NCBI GenBank assembly: GCA_012840805.1
Contig: DUVY01000027.1
Coordinates: 1-42,892 of the forward strand
Origin: Clostridiales bacterium
Lineage (GTDB): Bacteria > Bacillota > Clostridia > Christensenellales > DUVY01
Reading direction: 5' to 3'
Length of the DNA: 42,892 nucleotides
Part shown: one piece after another, positions 16,471 to 24,698 of the stretch
How positions within the stretch are numbered: position 1 is the first letter of the stretch
How the letters are laid out: every line of letters starts with the position of its first letter
Notes under the pieces: model-generated
The model's database searches: none
Seen by the model: only the letters and a program-made list of their open reading frames with translations
Told to the model about the DNA's origin: nothing
Program-made: the position numbers and the translations under genes

Positions 16471-17201
16471 TGAAAAGATTATCAGGGATGATGTTATCCG
16501 AAATACCTTTTTCCAATATGCCCGTTATATTAAAAAAATGCGGATTTGATTTTTTTATAATCGATAACGAGCATGGCGGCTTTAATTATGGCGATATTTC
16601 CAAAATATTAATGACAGCCAAGCTTTGTAAGATTGAAGCATTTGTTAGGCTTGCCGATAATTCAAGGCGAGATATCATCAAATTTATGGACATGGGCGCA
16701 TGCGGGCTTTTGCTGCCTATGACCAATAACGCGGACGATATTCAACAAGTAACAAAATTTGCCAAATACGCGCCTATAGGAAAACGCGGCATTTCAACTA
16801 TGAGAGCGCACACATTATATGACCCGCCTTTTTTATTGGATTATATGAAACAAGCCAACCAAAATACCAAAGTATTTGCCCAAATTGAGACCAAACAAGG
16901 CGTTGACAACATTTTAGAGATTTTACAAATAGACGGAGTGGACGGTTTTTTCTTAGGGCCTAATGACTTGTCTTGCGACTTGGGCTGTCTTGGCAACAGC
17001 AACGCTCAAGAGATTATTGACACGATAGAAAAAACGGCTATGATAGCTAACAAACTAAACAAACTCTCGGGCATTATAACATCTAATGAAAATTATTTAA
17101 ATAAAGCTAAACAAGCTAATATGAAAATGTTTTGCGTAGGCAGCGAATTATCTATGTTAAAAAATGCGGGGACGAAAACAGTAAGATTAATACAAGAGTA
17201 A
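16470..17201 (+). CDS. HpcH/HpaI family class II aldolase
   Basis: A 243-residue (beta/alpha)8 protein of the HpcH/HpaI aldolase family. These metal-dependent enzymes cleave 2-keto-3-deoxy acids into pyruvate or oxaloacetate and an aldehyde. Visible active-site elements are the base in FIIDNEHGGFNYGDI, Arg in FVRLADNS, Gly-rich MGACGLLLPMTNNADD, KRGISTMRAH, the metal ligand Glu in FAQIETKQGVDNI and the second ligand Asp in GFFLGPNDLSCDLG. The length is close to the usual 250. The ATG shares one base with the kinase stop (TAATG), with AGGAGA at 16458-16463, so the two are translationally coupled. The natural substrate is unknown; a keto-deoxy sugar acid is likely from the family. Confidence 0.85.
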   Translation: MKRLSGMMLSEIPFSNMPVILKKCGFDFFIIDNEHGGFNYGDISKILMTAKLCKIEAFVRLADNSRRDIIKFMDMGACGLLLPMTNNADDIQQVTKFAKYAPIGKRGISTMRAHTLYDPPFLLDYMKQANQNTKVFAQIETKQGVDNILEILQIDGVDGFFLGPNDLSCDLGCLGNSNAQEIIDTIEKTAMIANKLNKLSGIITSNENYLNKAKQANMKMFCVGSELSMLKNAGTKTVRLIQE

Positions 17202-17208
17202 AAAATTT

Positions 17209-17257
17209 TTGCTAGCTTATGGCGGCATAAAACTTTTTCTAGCAAGATATTTTTTTT
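17209..17257 (+). terminator. Terminator-like structure after the aldolase gene
   Basis: TTGCTAG (17209-17215) pairs with CTAGCAA (17239-17245). A small inner hairpin (TTATG, loop GCGG, CATAA) sits in the loop, and the outer stem is followed by GATAT and eight T. It closes the smc-ftsY-kinase-aldolase unit. Confidence 0.55.
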
Positions 17258-17276
17258 AAAAAAGCGATATTTATTG

Positions 17277-17305
17277 TTGACAAAATTTTTGCTACCGTGT
17301 AATAT
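17277..17305 (+). promoter_or_regulatory. Sigma-A promoter of the ylxM-ffh operon
   Basis: A consensus TTGACA at 17277-17282 and TAATAT at 17300-17305, spacer 17. Confidence 0.75.
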
Positions 17306-17311
17306 TATTGG

Positions 17312-17333
17312 TGTAAAGCGATAATGCTTTACA
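17312..17333 (+). promoter_or_regulatory. Hairpin at the predicted 5' end of the ylxM transcript
   Basis: TGTAAAGC (17312-17319) and GCTTTACA (17326-17333) form a perfect 8-bp stem with a 6-base loop. It starts seven bases after the -10 box, so it would be the first structure of the mRNA. That position fits a 5'-stabilising hairpin, or an operator. Confidence 0.5.
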
Positions 17334-17344
17334 GGTAAAAAACA

Positions 17345-17674
17345 ATGAAAGAGTTGGAAATTGGTATTTTGGCGGACTTTTATGGCGGGCTTTTAAACGA
17401 AAAAACCAAAGATATTATAGACTTGTTTTATAATCGGGATATGTCTTTGGGCGAAATAGCCAAAGAATTGGGCATTACCCGCCAAGGCGTTCGGGATTAT
17501 ATCACAAGAGCCAAAAAAGCGCTGCTAAAATATGAAAGCAAACTCAATCTAGCGTCCAAATTTTATGATTTGAAAGATGAGATAAGCGAATATAAGCAAA
17601 AAGTTAGTTCATCGGATTCAATAGAAAAAAAAGAGTTACTGGCTTTTTTGGACGGCATCTTAGACAAAATCTGA
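17345..17674 (+). CDS. ylxM: YlxM family putative SRP-associated DNA-binding protein
   Basis: A 109-residue UPF0122/YlxM protein. It has a sigma-70 region 4-like helix-turn-helix at about residues 30-60 (MSLGEIAKELGITRQGVRDY). YlxM proteins are encoded next to ffh throughout Firmicutes and have been reported to associate with the SRP; their exact role is uncertain. First gene of a transcription unit with its own promoter. Start at the ATG with only a weak AGG upstream. The gap to ffh is 19 bases. Confidence 0.9.
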   Translation: MKELEIGILADFYGGLLNEKTKDIIDLFYNRDMSLGEIAKELGITRQGVRDYITRAKKALLKYESKLNLASKFYDLKDEISEYKQKVSSSDSIEKKELLAFLDGILDKI

Positions 17675-17693
17675 GATTTTTTTAAGGATTAAT

Positions 17694-19010
17694 ATGGCGT
17701 TTTTTAAAGGATTAAGCGAGAAACTAAATCATATATTCTCTAAGATAGTCCACAAAGGCAGACTTAGCGAACTGGAAATCAACACGGCTTTGAGAGAAAT
17801 CCGTATCGCGCTTTTGGAAGCCGATGTTAATTTTGCCGTAGTCAAAGATTTTATCAATAAAGTCAAACAAAAAGCCACAGGTCAAGAGATTTTGGAAAGC
17901 CTTTCGGCTTCCCAACAAGTAATCAAAATTGTCAACGAAGAATTAATAAGCCTTATGGGCGGGACTGTGGCAAAGTTGGAGCTGTCGGGCAATCCTGCTG
18001 TCATTATGATGTGCGGGCTGCAAGGCGCGGGCAAGACGACTATGTGCGGCAAGCTGGCGCATCTTCTGAAAAAGCAAGGGCGCAATGTTATGCTTGCGGC
18101 GTGCGATGTCTATCGTCCCGCGGCTATTAAGCAATTGCAGATAGTCGCCCAAAGCGCCAATGCCCAATCTTTTGAGCAAGGCGTGTCCAATCCCGTCAAG
18201 ATCGCCAAAAACGCAATCAAAGAAGCGACCAAAAAATCGTGCGATGTCTTAATATTGGATACGGCAGGCAGGCTTCATATCAACGACGAGTTAATGCAAG
18301 AGTTAGAAGATATCATAAAGGCGACTAAGCCTTGCGAGATATTATTGACGGTGGACGCGATGACGGGTCAAGACGCCGTAACTGTTGCATCTTCGTTTAA
18401 CCAAAGATTAGATATTACGGGCGTGATTTTGACTAAGCTAGACGGCGACACAAGAGGCGGCGCAGCTTTGTCCGTGCGCGCCGTTACTGGCAAGCCCATT
18501 AAGTTTTGCGGCATAGGCGAAAGGATTGGCGATATAGAGCCTTTTTATCCCGACAGGATGGCGTCGAGAATATTGGGCATGGGCGATGTGCTGACCTTGA
18601 TAGAAAAAGCCCAAGCCGCCGTCAGCGAAGAAGACCTCAAAAAGATGGAGCGCCGCTTAGCCGAAAACACTTTTACATTGGATGACTTTTTGACTCAATT
18701 TGACAGCATAAGCAAAATGGGCGGCTTGTCTCAAATTTTGGGAATGATGCCCGGCGCGGGCAGGTTTAACATAAAAGAGAGCGAATTGGACGAAAGCCGT
18801 ATTAAAGTTTTTAAGGCGATAATCCAATCTATGACGCCACAAGAACGTGCTAACCCCGCTATTATTAAGGCTTCTAGAAGAAAACGCATAGCTAGCGGTA
18901 GCGGCACAAGCATACAGCAGGTAAACCAATTGCTAAAACAATACGAACAGACCAAAGAACTAATGCGCAAATTCAAAGGCAAAGGCGGAAAAATACGCTT
19001 GCCTTTTTAG
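17694..19010 (+). CDS. ffh: Signal recognition particle protein Ffh
   Basis: The SRP54 GTPase that binds signal peptides and 4.5S/6S RNA. Its 438 residues comprise the N domain, a G domain with G1 GLQGAGKTTMCGKLA, DVYRPAAIKQL, G3 DTAGRLHINDELM and G4 TKLDGDTRGGAALS, and a methionine-bearing M domain from about residue 315. The M domain holds the RNA-binding SRRKRIASGSG and ends in GKGGKIRLPF. AAGGA at 17684-17688 supports the ATG. It lies within the ylxM-ffh-rpsP-khpA operon. No SRP RNA gene is visible in the window. Confidence 0.97.
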   Translation: MAFFKGLSEKLNHIFSKIVHKGRLSELEINTALREIRIALLEADVNFAVVKDFINKVKQKATGQEILESLSASQQVIKIVNEELISLMGGTVAKLELSGNPAVIMMCGLQGAGKTTMCGKLAHLLKKQGRNVMLAACDVYRPAAIKQLQIVAQSANAQSFEQGVSNPVKIAKNAIKEATKKSCDVLILDTAGRLHINDELMQELEDIIKATKPCEILLTVDAMTGQDAVTVASSFNQRLDITGVILTKLDGDTRGGAALSVRAVTGKPIKFCGIGERIGDIEPFYPDRMASRILGMGDVLTLIEKAQAAVSEEDLKKMERRLAENTFTLDDFLTQFDSISKMGGLSQILGMMPGAGRFNIKESELDESRIKVFKAIIQSMTPQERANPAIIKASRRKRIASGSGTSIQQVNQLLKQYEQTKELMRKFKGKGGKIRLPF

Positions 19011-19042
19011 AATTATAAAAATACATAAGGAGAGCAAATCAT

Positions 19043-19345
19043 ATGGCAGTTAAGATTAGATTAACTAGAATGGGCGCGAAAAAAATGCCTTTTTATAGGA
19101 TTGTGGTAGCCGATTCTCGTTCGCCGCGCGATGGCAAGGTTATCGAAACCATAGGTTATTACAATCCTGTTACCGAACCCGCGCAAATCAAAGTAGAAGC
19201 GGAAAAAGCGAAAGAATGGCTTGAAAAAGGCGCTCAACCCACCGAAACGGTAAGATCGTTATTGATCAAGAGCGGAGTTTTGGAAAAGCCGTCCAAGCCC
19301 GCGCCCGCCAAAACCAAGGCAGTAAAAAAATCAAAAGGAGAATAA
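19043..19345 (+). CDS. rpsP: 30S ribosomal protein S16
   Basis: A 100-residue S16 with the family start [42 protein letters not shown] and a Lys/Ala/Pro-rich C-terminal extension of about 20 residues. AAGGAGA is ten bases upstream of the ATG. It lies 32 bases after ffh and seven bases before khpA, so it is in one operon with both. Confidence 0.96.
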   Translation: MAVKIRLTRMGAKKMPFYRIVVADSRSPRDGKVIETIGYYNPVTEPAQIKVEAEKAKEWLEKGAQPTETVRSLLIKSGVLEKPSKPAPAKTKAVKKSKGE

Positions 19346-19352
19346 TTTTTAA

Positions 19353-19607
19353 ATGGTAGAACTAGTAGAATATATGGTCAAAGGACTTGCCGACAATCAC
19401 GATGAGATAAAAGTAACTCAGGACGGCACAGCAATCAAGGTAGAACTTAGCAAAGACGACATGGGCAAAGTAATCGGCAAACAAGGCAAAATAGTCAAAG
19501 CTATTAGGACTATTGTCAGAGCCGTAGGAATGAAAGAAGGCTTAAAATATACGGTAGAAATACTTGACAAGGTTGAAGAACCTGACCAAGACCCCGTAGA
19601 ACAATAG
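19353..19607 (+). CDS. khpA: KH-domain RNA-binding protein KhpA (YlqC)
   Basis: An 84-residue single KH-domain protein with the RNA-binding loop GKVIGKQGKIVKAIRTI (GxxG at about residues 44-47). KhpA forms a complex with KhpB/Jag in Firmicutes and affects cell elongation and division. AAAGGAG lies at the end of rpsP, 12 bases upstream. The rpsP-khpA-rimM-trmD order is the standard one. Confidence 0.93.
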   Translation: MVELVEYMVKGLADNHDEIKVTQDGTAIKVELSKDDMGKVIGKQGKIVKAIRTIVRAVGMKEGLKYTVEILDKVEEPDQDPVEQ

Positions 19608-19622
19608 GCAAAAAAATAAAAG

Positions 19623-19648
19623 GCGGCAGGTTTTTGCCGCTTGTTTTT
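19623..19648 (+). terminator. Attenuator-like hairpin between khpA and rimM
   Basis: GCGGCA (19623-19628) pairs with TGCCGC (19635-19640), extended by G-T and A-T pairs, and is followed by TTGTTTTTT. It looks like an intrinsic terminator but lies inside the operon, directly before rimM. No separate rimM promoter is visible, so partial read-through is likely. Confidence 0.5.
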
Positions 19649-19652
19649 TAAA

Positions 19653-20162
19653 ATGAAAAAAATGGAAAAGATATTAATCGGCGTAGTAGTAAAACCGCGC
19701 GGCATAAAAGGCGAGATAAAGGTCAAACCTTATACCCAAAATATTGACAACCTTTTGAAAGTAAAGTCAATCTATATTGACGATATAGAATATAAGGTAA
19801 TGTCCGCAAAAGAGCAAGGCGGAATGCTTTATTTGTATTTGAGCCGAATATATACAATGGACGACGCCCAAGCCTTGAGCGACAAGGACATATATATAGA
19901 TAAAGAATACGCCGCGCCTTTAGGCGACGACGAGTATTATATTATTGATGTTTTGGGCTGCGATGTATTTGTGGAAGGCGTATTTGTAGGAAAAGTCGTA
20001 AAGATTGACAACTTTGGCGCCGCTGATGTCTATACGGTCAAGGGCGACAAGACAGTCAGGTTTCCATTTTTAAAAAAGCTTGTAAAAAAAATAGACATCA
20101 AGAACAAAAAAATAATCTTAAATAAAGATGTTTTTGGCGAGGTAAGCGTTTATGAAGATTAG
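19653..20162 (+). CDS. rimM: Ribosome maturation factor RimM
   Basis: Assists assembly of the 30S head by binding S19. The roughly 169-residue protein has the N-terminal RimM barrel (ILIGVVVKPRGIKGEIKVKP) and a PRC-barrel C-terminal half (YYIIDVLGCDVFVEGVFVGKV, FPFLKKLVKKIDI). Starts at 19653, 19662 or the TTG at 19641 are all in frame and none has a clear ribosome-binding site; 19662 gives the most typical N-terminus. The end overlaps trmD by 11 bases. Confidence 0.92.
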   Translation: MKKMEKILIGVVVKPRGIKGEIKVKPYTQNIDNLLKVKSIYIDDIEYKVMSAKEQGGMLYLYLSRIYTMDDAQALSDKDIYIDKEYAAPLGDDEYYIIDVLGCDVFVEGVFVGKVVKIDNFGAADVYTVKGDKTVRFPFLKKLVKKIDIKNKKIILNKDVFGEVSVYED

Positions 20163-20823
20163 CGTATTGACGCTTTTTCCCGAAATGTTTGATTCCCTAA
20201 AGCACAGTATTTTAAAAAGAGCCATTGAGAACAAAGCTTTGCAGATAGAGTTTTATAATATCAGGGACTATTCCAAAGACCCCCACAAAAAATGCGACGA
20301 CTATTCTTTTGGCGGCGGCGAAGGAATGGTAATGATGCCCCAGCCCGTGTATGATGCGTTGGAGGCGGCCGACCCGGGACACAAAGCCCGCAGGGTCTAT
20401 TTATCGCCCAAAGGTCATAGACTCAATCAAAGCCTAGCCAAAGATTTGTCCAGACTGTCGCATTTGGTATTGCTTTGCGGGCATTATGAGGGACTTGACC
20501 AAAGGATTATAGATCATTATATAGACCAAGAAATATCAATAGGCGATTATGTCCTAACAGGCGGCGAGCTTGCCGCCCAAGTGGTTATAGACTGTATCGC
20601 CCGACTGTTGCCGGGCGTTTTGGGCAATGAAGAATCCGCTATGTTTGAAAGTTTTGAAAATAATATGTTAGAATATCCGCATTACACCCGCCCCAGAGAG
20701 TTTATGGGGCATAGCGTGCCTGAAGTATTGTTAAGCGGCAACCACCAAAAAATAAAAAAATGGCGCGAGGCTCAAAGCAGGCTGTTAACCAAAAAATTGC
20801 GCCCTGATTTGCTTAAGGAATAG
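20152..20823 (+). CDS. trmD: tRNA (guanine-37-N1)-methyltransferase TrmD
   Basis: Makes m1G37 in tRNAs using S-adenosylmethionine. The 223-residue SPOUT protein starts MKISVLTLFPEMF. It has the conserved DYSFGGGEGMVMMPQPV, the trefoil-knot segments LLCGHYEGLDQR and EISIGDYVLTGGELAA, then LLPGVLGNEESA and LEYPHYTRP. GAGG within rimM supports the ATG. It overlaps rimM by 11 bases. The L19 gene rplS usually follows trmD, but here rbgA begins five bases after the stop. Confidence 0.96.
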   Translation: MKISVLTLFPEMFDSLKHSILKRAIENKALQIEFYNIRDYSKDPHKKCDDYSFGGGEGMVMMPQPVYDALEAADPGHKARRVYLSPKGHRLNQSLAKDLSRLSHLVLLCGHYEGLDQRIIDHYIDQEISIGDYVLTGGELAAQVVIDCIARLLPGVLGNEESAMFESFENNMLEYPHYTRPREFMGHSVPEVLLSGNHQKIKKWREAQSRLLTKKLRPDLLKE

Positions 20824-20828
20824 GCTTT

Positions 20829-21683
20829 ATGAACATTCAATGGTTTCCCGGTCATATGACCAAGGCGATACGAGAAGCCGAAAAAAATCTAAAACTCATT
20901 GACGCGCTTATTTATGTTTTGGACGCGCGAGCGCCCAAGGCTTGTCTTAACAACCACTTTTTGAATAAGACGCCCAATAAGCCTGTTTTATATGTTTTGA
21001 ATAAGGCCGATTTGGCGGACAGCGAGATTACAAAACAATGGATAGAATATTTGTCTTCGGAAACAGCTTCAGCCGTCAGCATCATCGCCACAAAAAGCGG
21101 GGGAGCCAGGGTAATTTTGCCCGAATTAAGAAAACTGACTTACCCAAAAGTTCAAAGATGGAAACAAAAGGGCGTTAATTACACGCCCAAAGCAATGGTA
21201 GCTGGCATTCCCAACACAGGCAAGTCGTCTATTATTAACTCGCTTTGCGGCGCTTACAGGGCAAAGACAGGTAACAAGCCCGGCGTAACTCGCGAAAAAC
21301 AATGGATCAGATTAAACGATATTGAATTATTGGACACGGCGGGAATATTAGCGCCCAAGCTAGACGACAAGGACGACGCCAAACATCTTGCCTATATAGG
21401 CAGTATCAAAGACGATATTTTGGATATAGTTGAGTTGGCAAGAGCCTTTTTGGACGAGATGATTCAAAGATTTAGCCAAAACATCGCCGACAGATACGGT
21501 CCAATCTCGGATTCGTCCGACCCACTTAGTAATATAGCCCAATCCCGCGGCTATTTGCTAAAAGGCGGCGAGATAGATTTGGAAAGAACAGCCAAAGCCG
21601 TATTGGACGATTTCCGCGCGGGTAGATTGGGCAAGATTACGCTAGAAAATCCGACCATAGAGGAAGACAATTTTGAGCGTTAA
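20829..21683 (+). CDS. rbgA: Ribosome biogenesis GTPase RbgA (YlqF)
   Basis: A circularly permuted GTPase needed for a late step of 50S assembly. The 284-residue protein opens with the family signature MNIQWFPGHMTKA. The G motifs come in permuted order: G4 NKADL at about 57-61, G1 GIPNTGKSS at about 125, then G3 DTAGI at about 163. The C-terminal domain ends AVLDDFRAGRLGKITLE. AAGGA lies nine bases before the ATG, in the end of trmD. It overlaps rnhB by 11 bases. Confidence 0.95.
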   Translation: MNIQWFPGHMTKAIREAEKNLKLIDALIYVLDARAPKACLNNHFLNKTPNKPVLYVLNKADLADSEITKQWIEYLSSETASAVSIIATKSGGARVILPELRKLTYPKVQRWKQKGVNYTPKAMVAGIPNTGKSSIINSLCGAYRAKTGNKPGVTREKQWIRLNDIELLDTAGILAPKLDDKDDAKHLAYIGSIKDDILDIVELARAFLDEMIQRFSQNIADRYGPISDSSDPLSNIAQSRGYLLKGGEIDLERTAKAVLDDFRAGRLGKITLENPTIEEDNFER

Positions 21684-22290
21684 CAAAATTTTGGATTACG
21701 AAAAAAAATACTCGGATTTACGATATATATGCGGTATAGACGAAGCGGGACGCGGACCGCTAGCGGGGCCTGTGTGTTGCGCCGCGGTCATTATGCCCAA
21801 AGGTCATTATATAGAAGGCGTGGACGACAGCAAAAAACTTACCGAAACCAAAAGAGAACAGCTATACGAGATTATCATAAAAACCGCAGTAGCTTACAAT
21901 ATAGTAATGATTGACCACGCCACGATTGACAAGATTAATATACTCAACGCCACTAGATTGGGAATGGAAAAAGCGGCAAAAGGGCTAAAAATCTTGCCCG
22001 ATATAATCTTAGTTGACGCCGTAGGCGGACTTGACTTGCCTTGCCCAAGCGAGTCCATAATTAAGGGCGACGAGCTATCATATAACATCGCGGCGGCGAG
22101 CATTTTGGCAAAGGTGGCAAGAGATCGTTATATGCGCCAAATGGACAAGATTTATCCATATTACGATTTCAAAAATTGCAAAGGCTACGCGACCCCAAAC
22201 CATCTAACGGCCCTAAAAAAATGGGGAAGCTGCCCAATCCATAGACTTAGTTTTTTGACTCATTTGGAAGTAGCCGATAATAAAACATAG
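21673..22290 (+). CDS. rnhB: Ribonuclease HII
   Basis: Cleaves RNA in RNA-DNA hybrids and single ribonucleotides in DNA. The 205-residue protein has CGIDEAGRGPLAGPV, with the first catalytic Asp-Glu pair, then DDSKKLTETKRE, ILVDAVGGLDLP and AAASILAKVARDRYM. The start codon is TTG at 21673. AGAGGAAG at 21659-21666 ends six bases upstream, and the position fits the family N-terminus. It overlaps the end of rbgA by 11 bases. Confidence 0.95.
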   Translation: MSVNKILDYEKKYSDLRYICGIDEAGRGPLAGPVCCAAVIMPKGHYIEGVDDSKKLTETKREQLYEIIIKTAVAYNIVMIDHATIDKINILNATRLGMEKAAKGLKILPDIILVDAVGGLDLPCPSESIIKGDELSYNIAAASILAKVARDRYMRQMDKIYPYYDFKNCKGYATPNHLTALKKWGSCPIHRLSFLTHLEVADNKT

Positions 22291-22298
22291 AGAACAAA

Positions 22299-22661
22299 AT
22301 GAAAAAACAAAATCTTCAAAAAGGCAAAATAGGCGAAGCAAAGGCGGTATATCATCTAAAAAAGACGGGTTATACCATTATCCAGACCAATTTTAGATGC
22401 TCAATAGGCGAGATTGATATTATTGCGCAAGATAACGGCGTATTGGCGTTTGTAGAAGTCAAAAGCCGAAAAGATACGGCTTATGGCTATCCTTCAGAAG
22501 CAATAGGATACAAAAAGCGCCAAAACATCGCCAAGGTCGCTATTACCTATATTAAGCAAAACAACCTATTTGATATGCCTGTGCGCTTTGATGTCGTAGA
22601 AATAATTGGAGATGAAATCAACTTAATAAAAGACGCCTTTTCGTCTAACATACGATATTAA
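22299..22661 (+). CDS. yraN: YraN family protein (UPF0102, endonuclease-like fold)
   Basis: A 120-residue UPF0102 protein. The nuclease-like core is visible: GKIGEAKAVYHLKKTGY, then NFRCSIGEIDIIAQDN and FVEVKSRKD, which match the E-D-ExK pattern of the restriction-endonuclease-like fold. Function in the cell is not established. It commonly follows rnhB, as here, eight bases after its stop. There is no clear ribosome-binding site. Last gene of the rpsP-to-yraN run. Confidence 0.9.
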   Translation: MKKQNLQKGKIGEAKAVYHLKKTGYTIIQTNFRCSIGEIDIIAQDNGVLAFVEVKSRKDTAYGYPSEAIGYKKRQNIAKVAITYIKQNNLFDMPVRFDVVEIIGDEINLIKDAFSSNIRY

Positions 22662-22667
22662 AAATGT

Positions 22668-22696
22668 TTGACTTTGCCCAAAATATGATTTAAATA
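22668..22696 (+). promoter_or_regulatory. Probable promoter of htpG
   Basis: TTGACT (22668-22673), 17 bases, TAAATA (22691-22696). No CIRCE inverted repeat is present, so HrcA control is unlikely. Confidence 0.45.
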
Positions 22697-22732
22697 TTTT
22701 ATTAAAAACAAGAGCTTTTAGGAGGTTATAGG

Positions 22733-24607
22733 ATGCAAAAAAAGCAGTTTCAAGCCGAATCCAAAAGATTGCTTGAGCTTATGATTAACTCAATCTACAC
22801 ACATAAAGAAATATTTTTAAGAGAGCTTATCTCAAACGCGAGCGACGCTTTGGACAAGATGTATTACAAAGCGCTGATAGACAGCTCAATTAAGTTCAAC
22901 AAAGACGACTATTATATAAGAATAAGCATTGATAAGGACGCGCGGACTTTAACTATCAGCGATACCGGCATTGGTATGACTAAAGAAGAGCTTGAATCCA
23001 ACCTAGGCACAATCGCTAAAAGCGGCTCGTGGGACTTCAAACAATCCAACGAGCAAAAAGAAGATATCAATATTATAGGTCAATTTGGCGTAGGTTTTTA
23101 TTCGGCGTTTATGGTCGCGCGTCATGTTCAAGTTATCTCAAAAGCGTTCGGAGCGGAGCAAGCTTTTGTTTGGGAATCGGACGGGGTTGAAGGATATACT
23201 ATCGCCCCCGCGCAAAAAGACACAGCGGGCACGGATATTATCCTGACAATCAAACCTAGCTCCGATGAAGAAAACTATGACGAGTTTTTGGAAGAGTATA
23301 AGATAAGGTCGCTTGTAAAAAAATATTCGGACTTTATCAGATACCCTATTAAAATGCTTGTAACCAAAAGCCGCCAAAAAGAAGGAACAAAAGACGAGTA
23401 TGAAGATTATAAAGAAGACGAAATCCTAAACAGCATGGTGCCTATTTGGCGCAAAAATAAATCCGAGCTAAAACCCGAAGACTATGAAAAATTTTATGAA
23501 GAAAAGCATTACGGCTTTAGCAAGCCGTTAAGTTATATACATCTAAACCTTGAGGGCATTACAAGCTTTAGAGCGATATTGTATATACCCGAAAATGTTC
23601 CTTTTGATTATTACTCAAAAGAATATCAAAAAGGTCTTGAGCTTTACTCAAACGGCGTATTGGTTATGTCCAAGTGCGCTGATTTGCTGCCTGATTATTT
23701 CGCTTTTGTCCAAGGTCTAGTTGACAGCGAGAGCTTGTCTTTGAATATATCGAGAGAGCTTTTGCAGCAAGACCGCCAACTAAAATTTATCGCCCAAAAA
23801 ATCAAAGAGAAAATCAAATCCGAGCTACTTAATATGCTAGAAAAAGAGCGCGACAAATATCTAAAGTTTTTCAAAAACTTTGGCAAGACGCTTAAATACG
23901 GCGTTTACGCTAATTTTGGGGCGGACAAGGAAGACTTGCAAGATTTATTAGTGTTTTACTCATCCAAAGAAAAAAAAGAAGTTACTTTGAGCGAATATGT
24001 TTTGCGCATGCCTCAAGACCAGAAGTATATCTATTACGCCACGGGCGAAAGCATAGATCGCATCGCTAAGCTACCCCAGACCGAAGCGGTCGCGGACAAG
24101 GGATATGAGATACTATTCTTTACAGACGATATTGACGAGTTCGCCATAAAGATGATGGGCAAATACAAAGAAAAAGAATTCAAATCATTATCCGAAAGCG
24201 GCGATTTGGGGCTAGACAACGACCAAAAAGACGAAAAAAAGGACGAAAAATACAAAGACTTATTCCAAAAAGCCAAAGAAATTTTAAAAGACAAGGTAAA
24301 GGATGTGCGCGCTTCCCAGAAGCTAAAAACGCACCCGGTATGCATATCCAGCGAAGGCGCTTTGTCTTTGGAAATGGAAAAAGTCTTGCAAGGCTTGCCC
24401 GACAATCCGGGCGTCAAGGCGGAAAAAATATTAGAAATCAATACTTCGCACGATGTTTTCCGAGCGCTTGAAAAAGCCTACCAAGACGACGAGCCAAAGT
24501 TTGAGCTGTATATCAATTTATTATACGACCAAGCGCTTATTATAGAAGGGCTGGCGGTGGCAGACCCTATGGAGTTTTCCAACAACATCTGCAAACTTAT
24601 GGTATAA
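22733..24607 (+). CDS. htpG: Molecular chaperone HtpG (Hsp90)
   Basis: ATP-dependent Hsp90 chaperone of 624 residues, the standard bacterial length. The N-terminal GHKL ATPase domain has [26 protein letters not shown] and [13 protein letters not shown]. The middle domain has [14 protein letters not shown] with the catalytic-loop Arg. A Lys/Asp-rich linker (about 495-510, [12 protein letters not shown]) leads to the C-terminal dimerisation domain. AGGAGG, six bases before the ATG, is a strong ribosome-binding site. It stands alone between its own promoter and a terminator shared with rex. Confidence 0.97.
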   Translation: MQKKQFQAESKRLLELMINSIYTHKEIFLRELISNASDALDKMYYKALIDSSIKFNKDDYYIRISIDKDARTLTISDTGIGMTKEELESNLGTIAKSGSWDFKQSNEQKEDINIIGQFGVGFYSAFMVARHVQVISKAFGAEQAFVWESDGVEGYTIAPAQKDTAGTDIILTIKPSSDEENYDEFLEEYKIRSLVKKYSDFIRYPIKMLVTKSRQKEGTKDEYEDYKEDEILNSMVPIWRKNKSELKPEDYEKFYEEKHYGFSKPLSYIHLNLEGITSFRAILYIPENVPFDYYSKEYQKGLELYSNGVLVMSKCADLLPDYFAFVQGLVDSESLSLNISRELLQQDRQLKFIAQKIKEKIKSELLNMLEKERDKYLKFFKNFGKTLKYGVYANFGADKEDLQDLLVFYSSKEKKEVTLSEYVLRMPQDQKYIYYATGESIDRIAKLPQTEAVADKGYEILFFTDDIDEFAIKMMGKYKEKEFKSLSESGDLGLDNDQKDEKKDEKYKDLFQKAKEILKDKVKDVRASQKLKTHPVCISSEGALSLEMEKVLQGLPDNPGVKAEKILEINTSHDVFRALEKAYQDDEPKFELYINLLYDQALIIEGLAVADPMEFSNNICKLMV

Positions 24608-24655
24608 AAAAGAGAGTTACGGGGCATAACACTCTTAAAAAAATATGCATATAAC

Positions 24656-24689
24656 AAAAAAACGCTGAATATTTTTTCAGCGTTTTTTT
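24656..24689. terminator. Bidirectional terminator between htpG and rex
   Basis: AACGCTGAA (24661-24669) and TTCAGCGTT (24676-24684), with A-runs before and T-runs after, serve both convergent genes. Confidence 0.85.
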
Positions 24690-24698
24690 AATCTATTC

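Noticed and set aside
22662-22732. CIRCE element for htpG
   Set aside because: No TTAGCACTC-N9-GAGTGCTAA repeat or near match is present.
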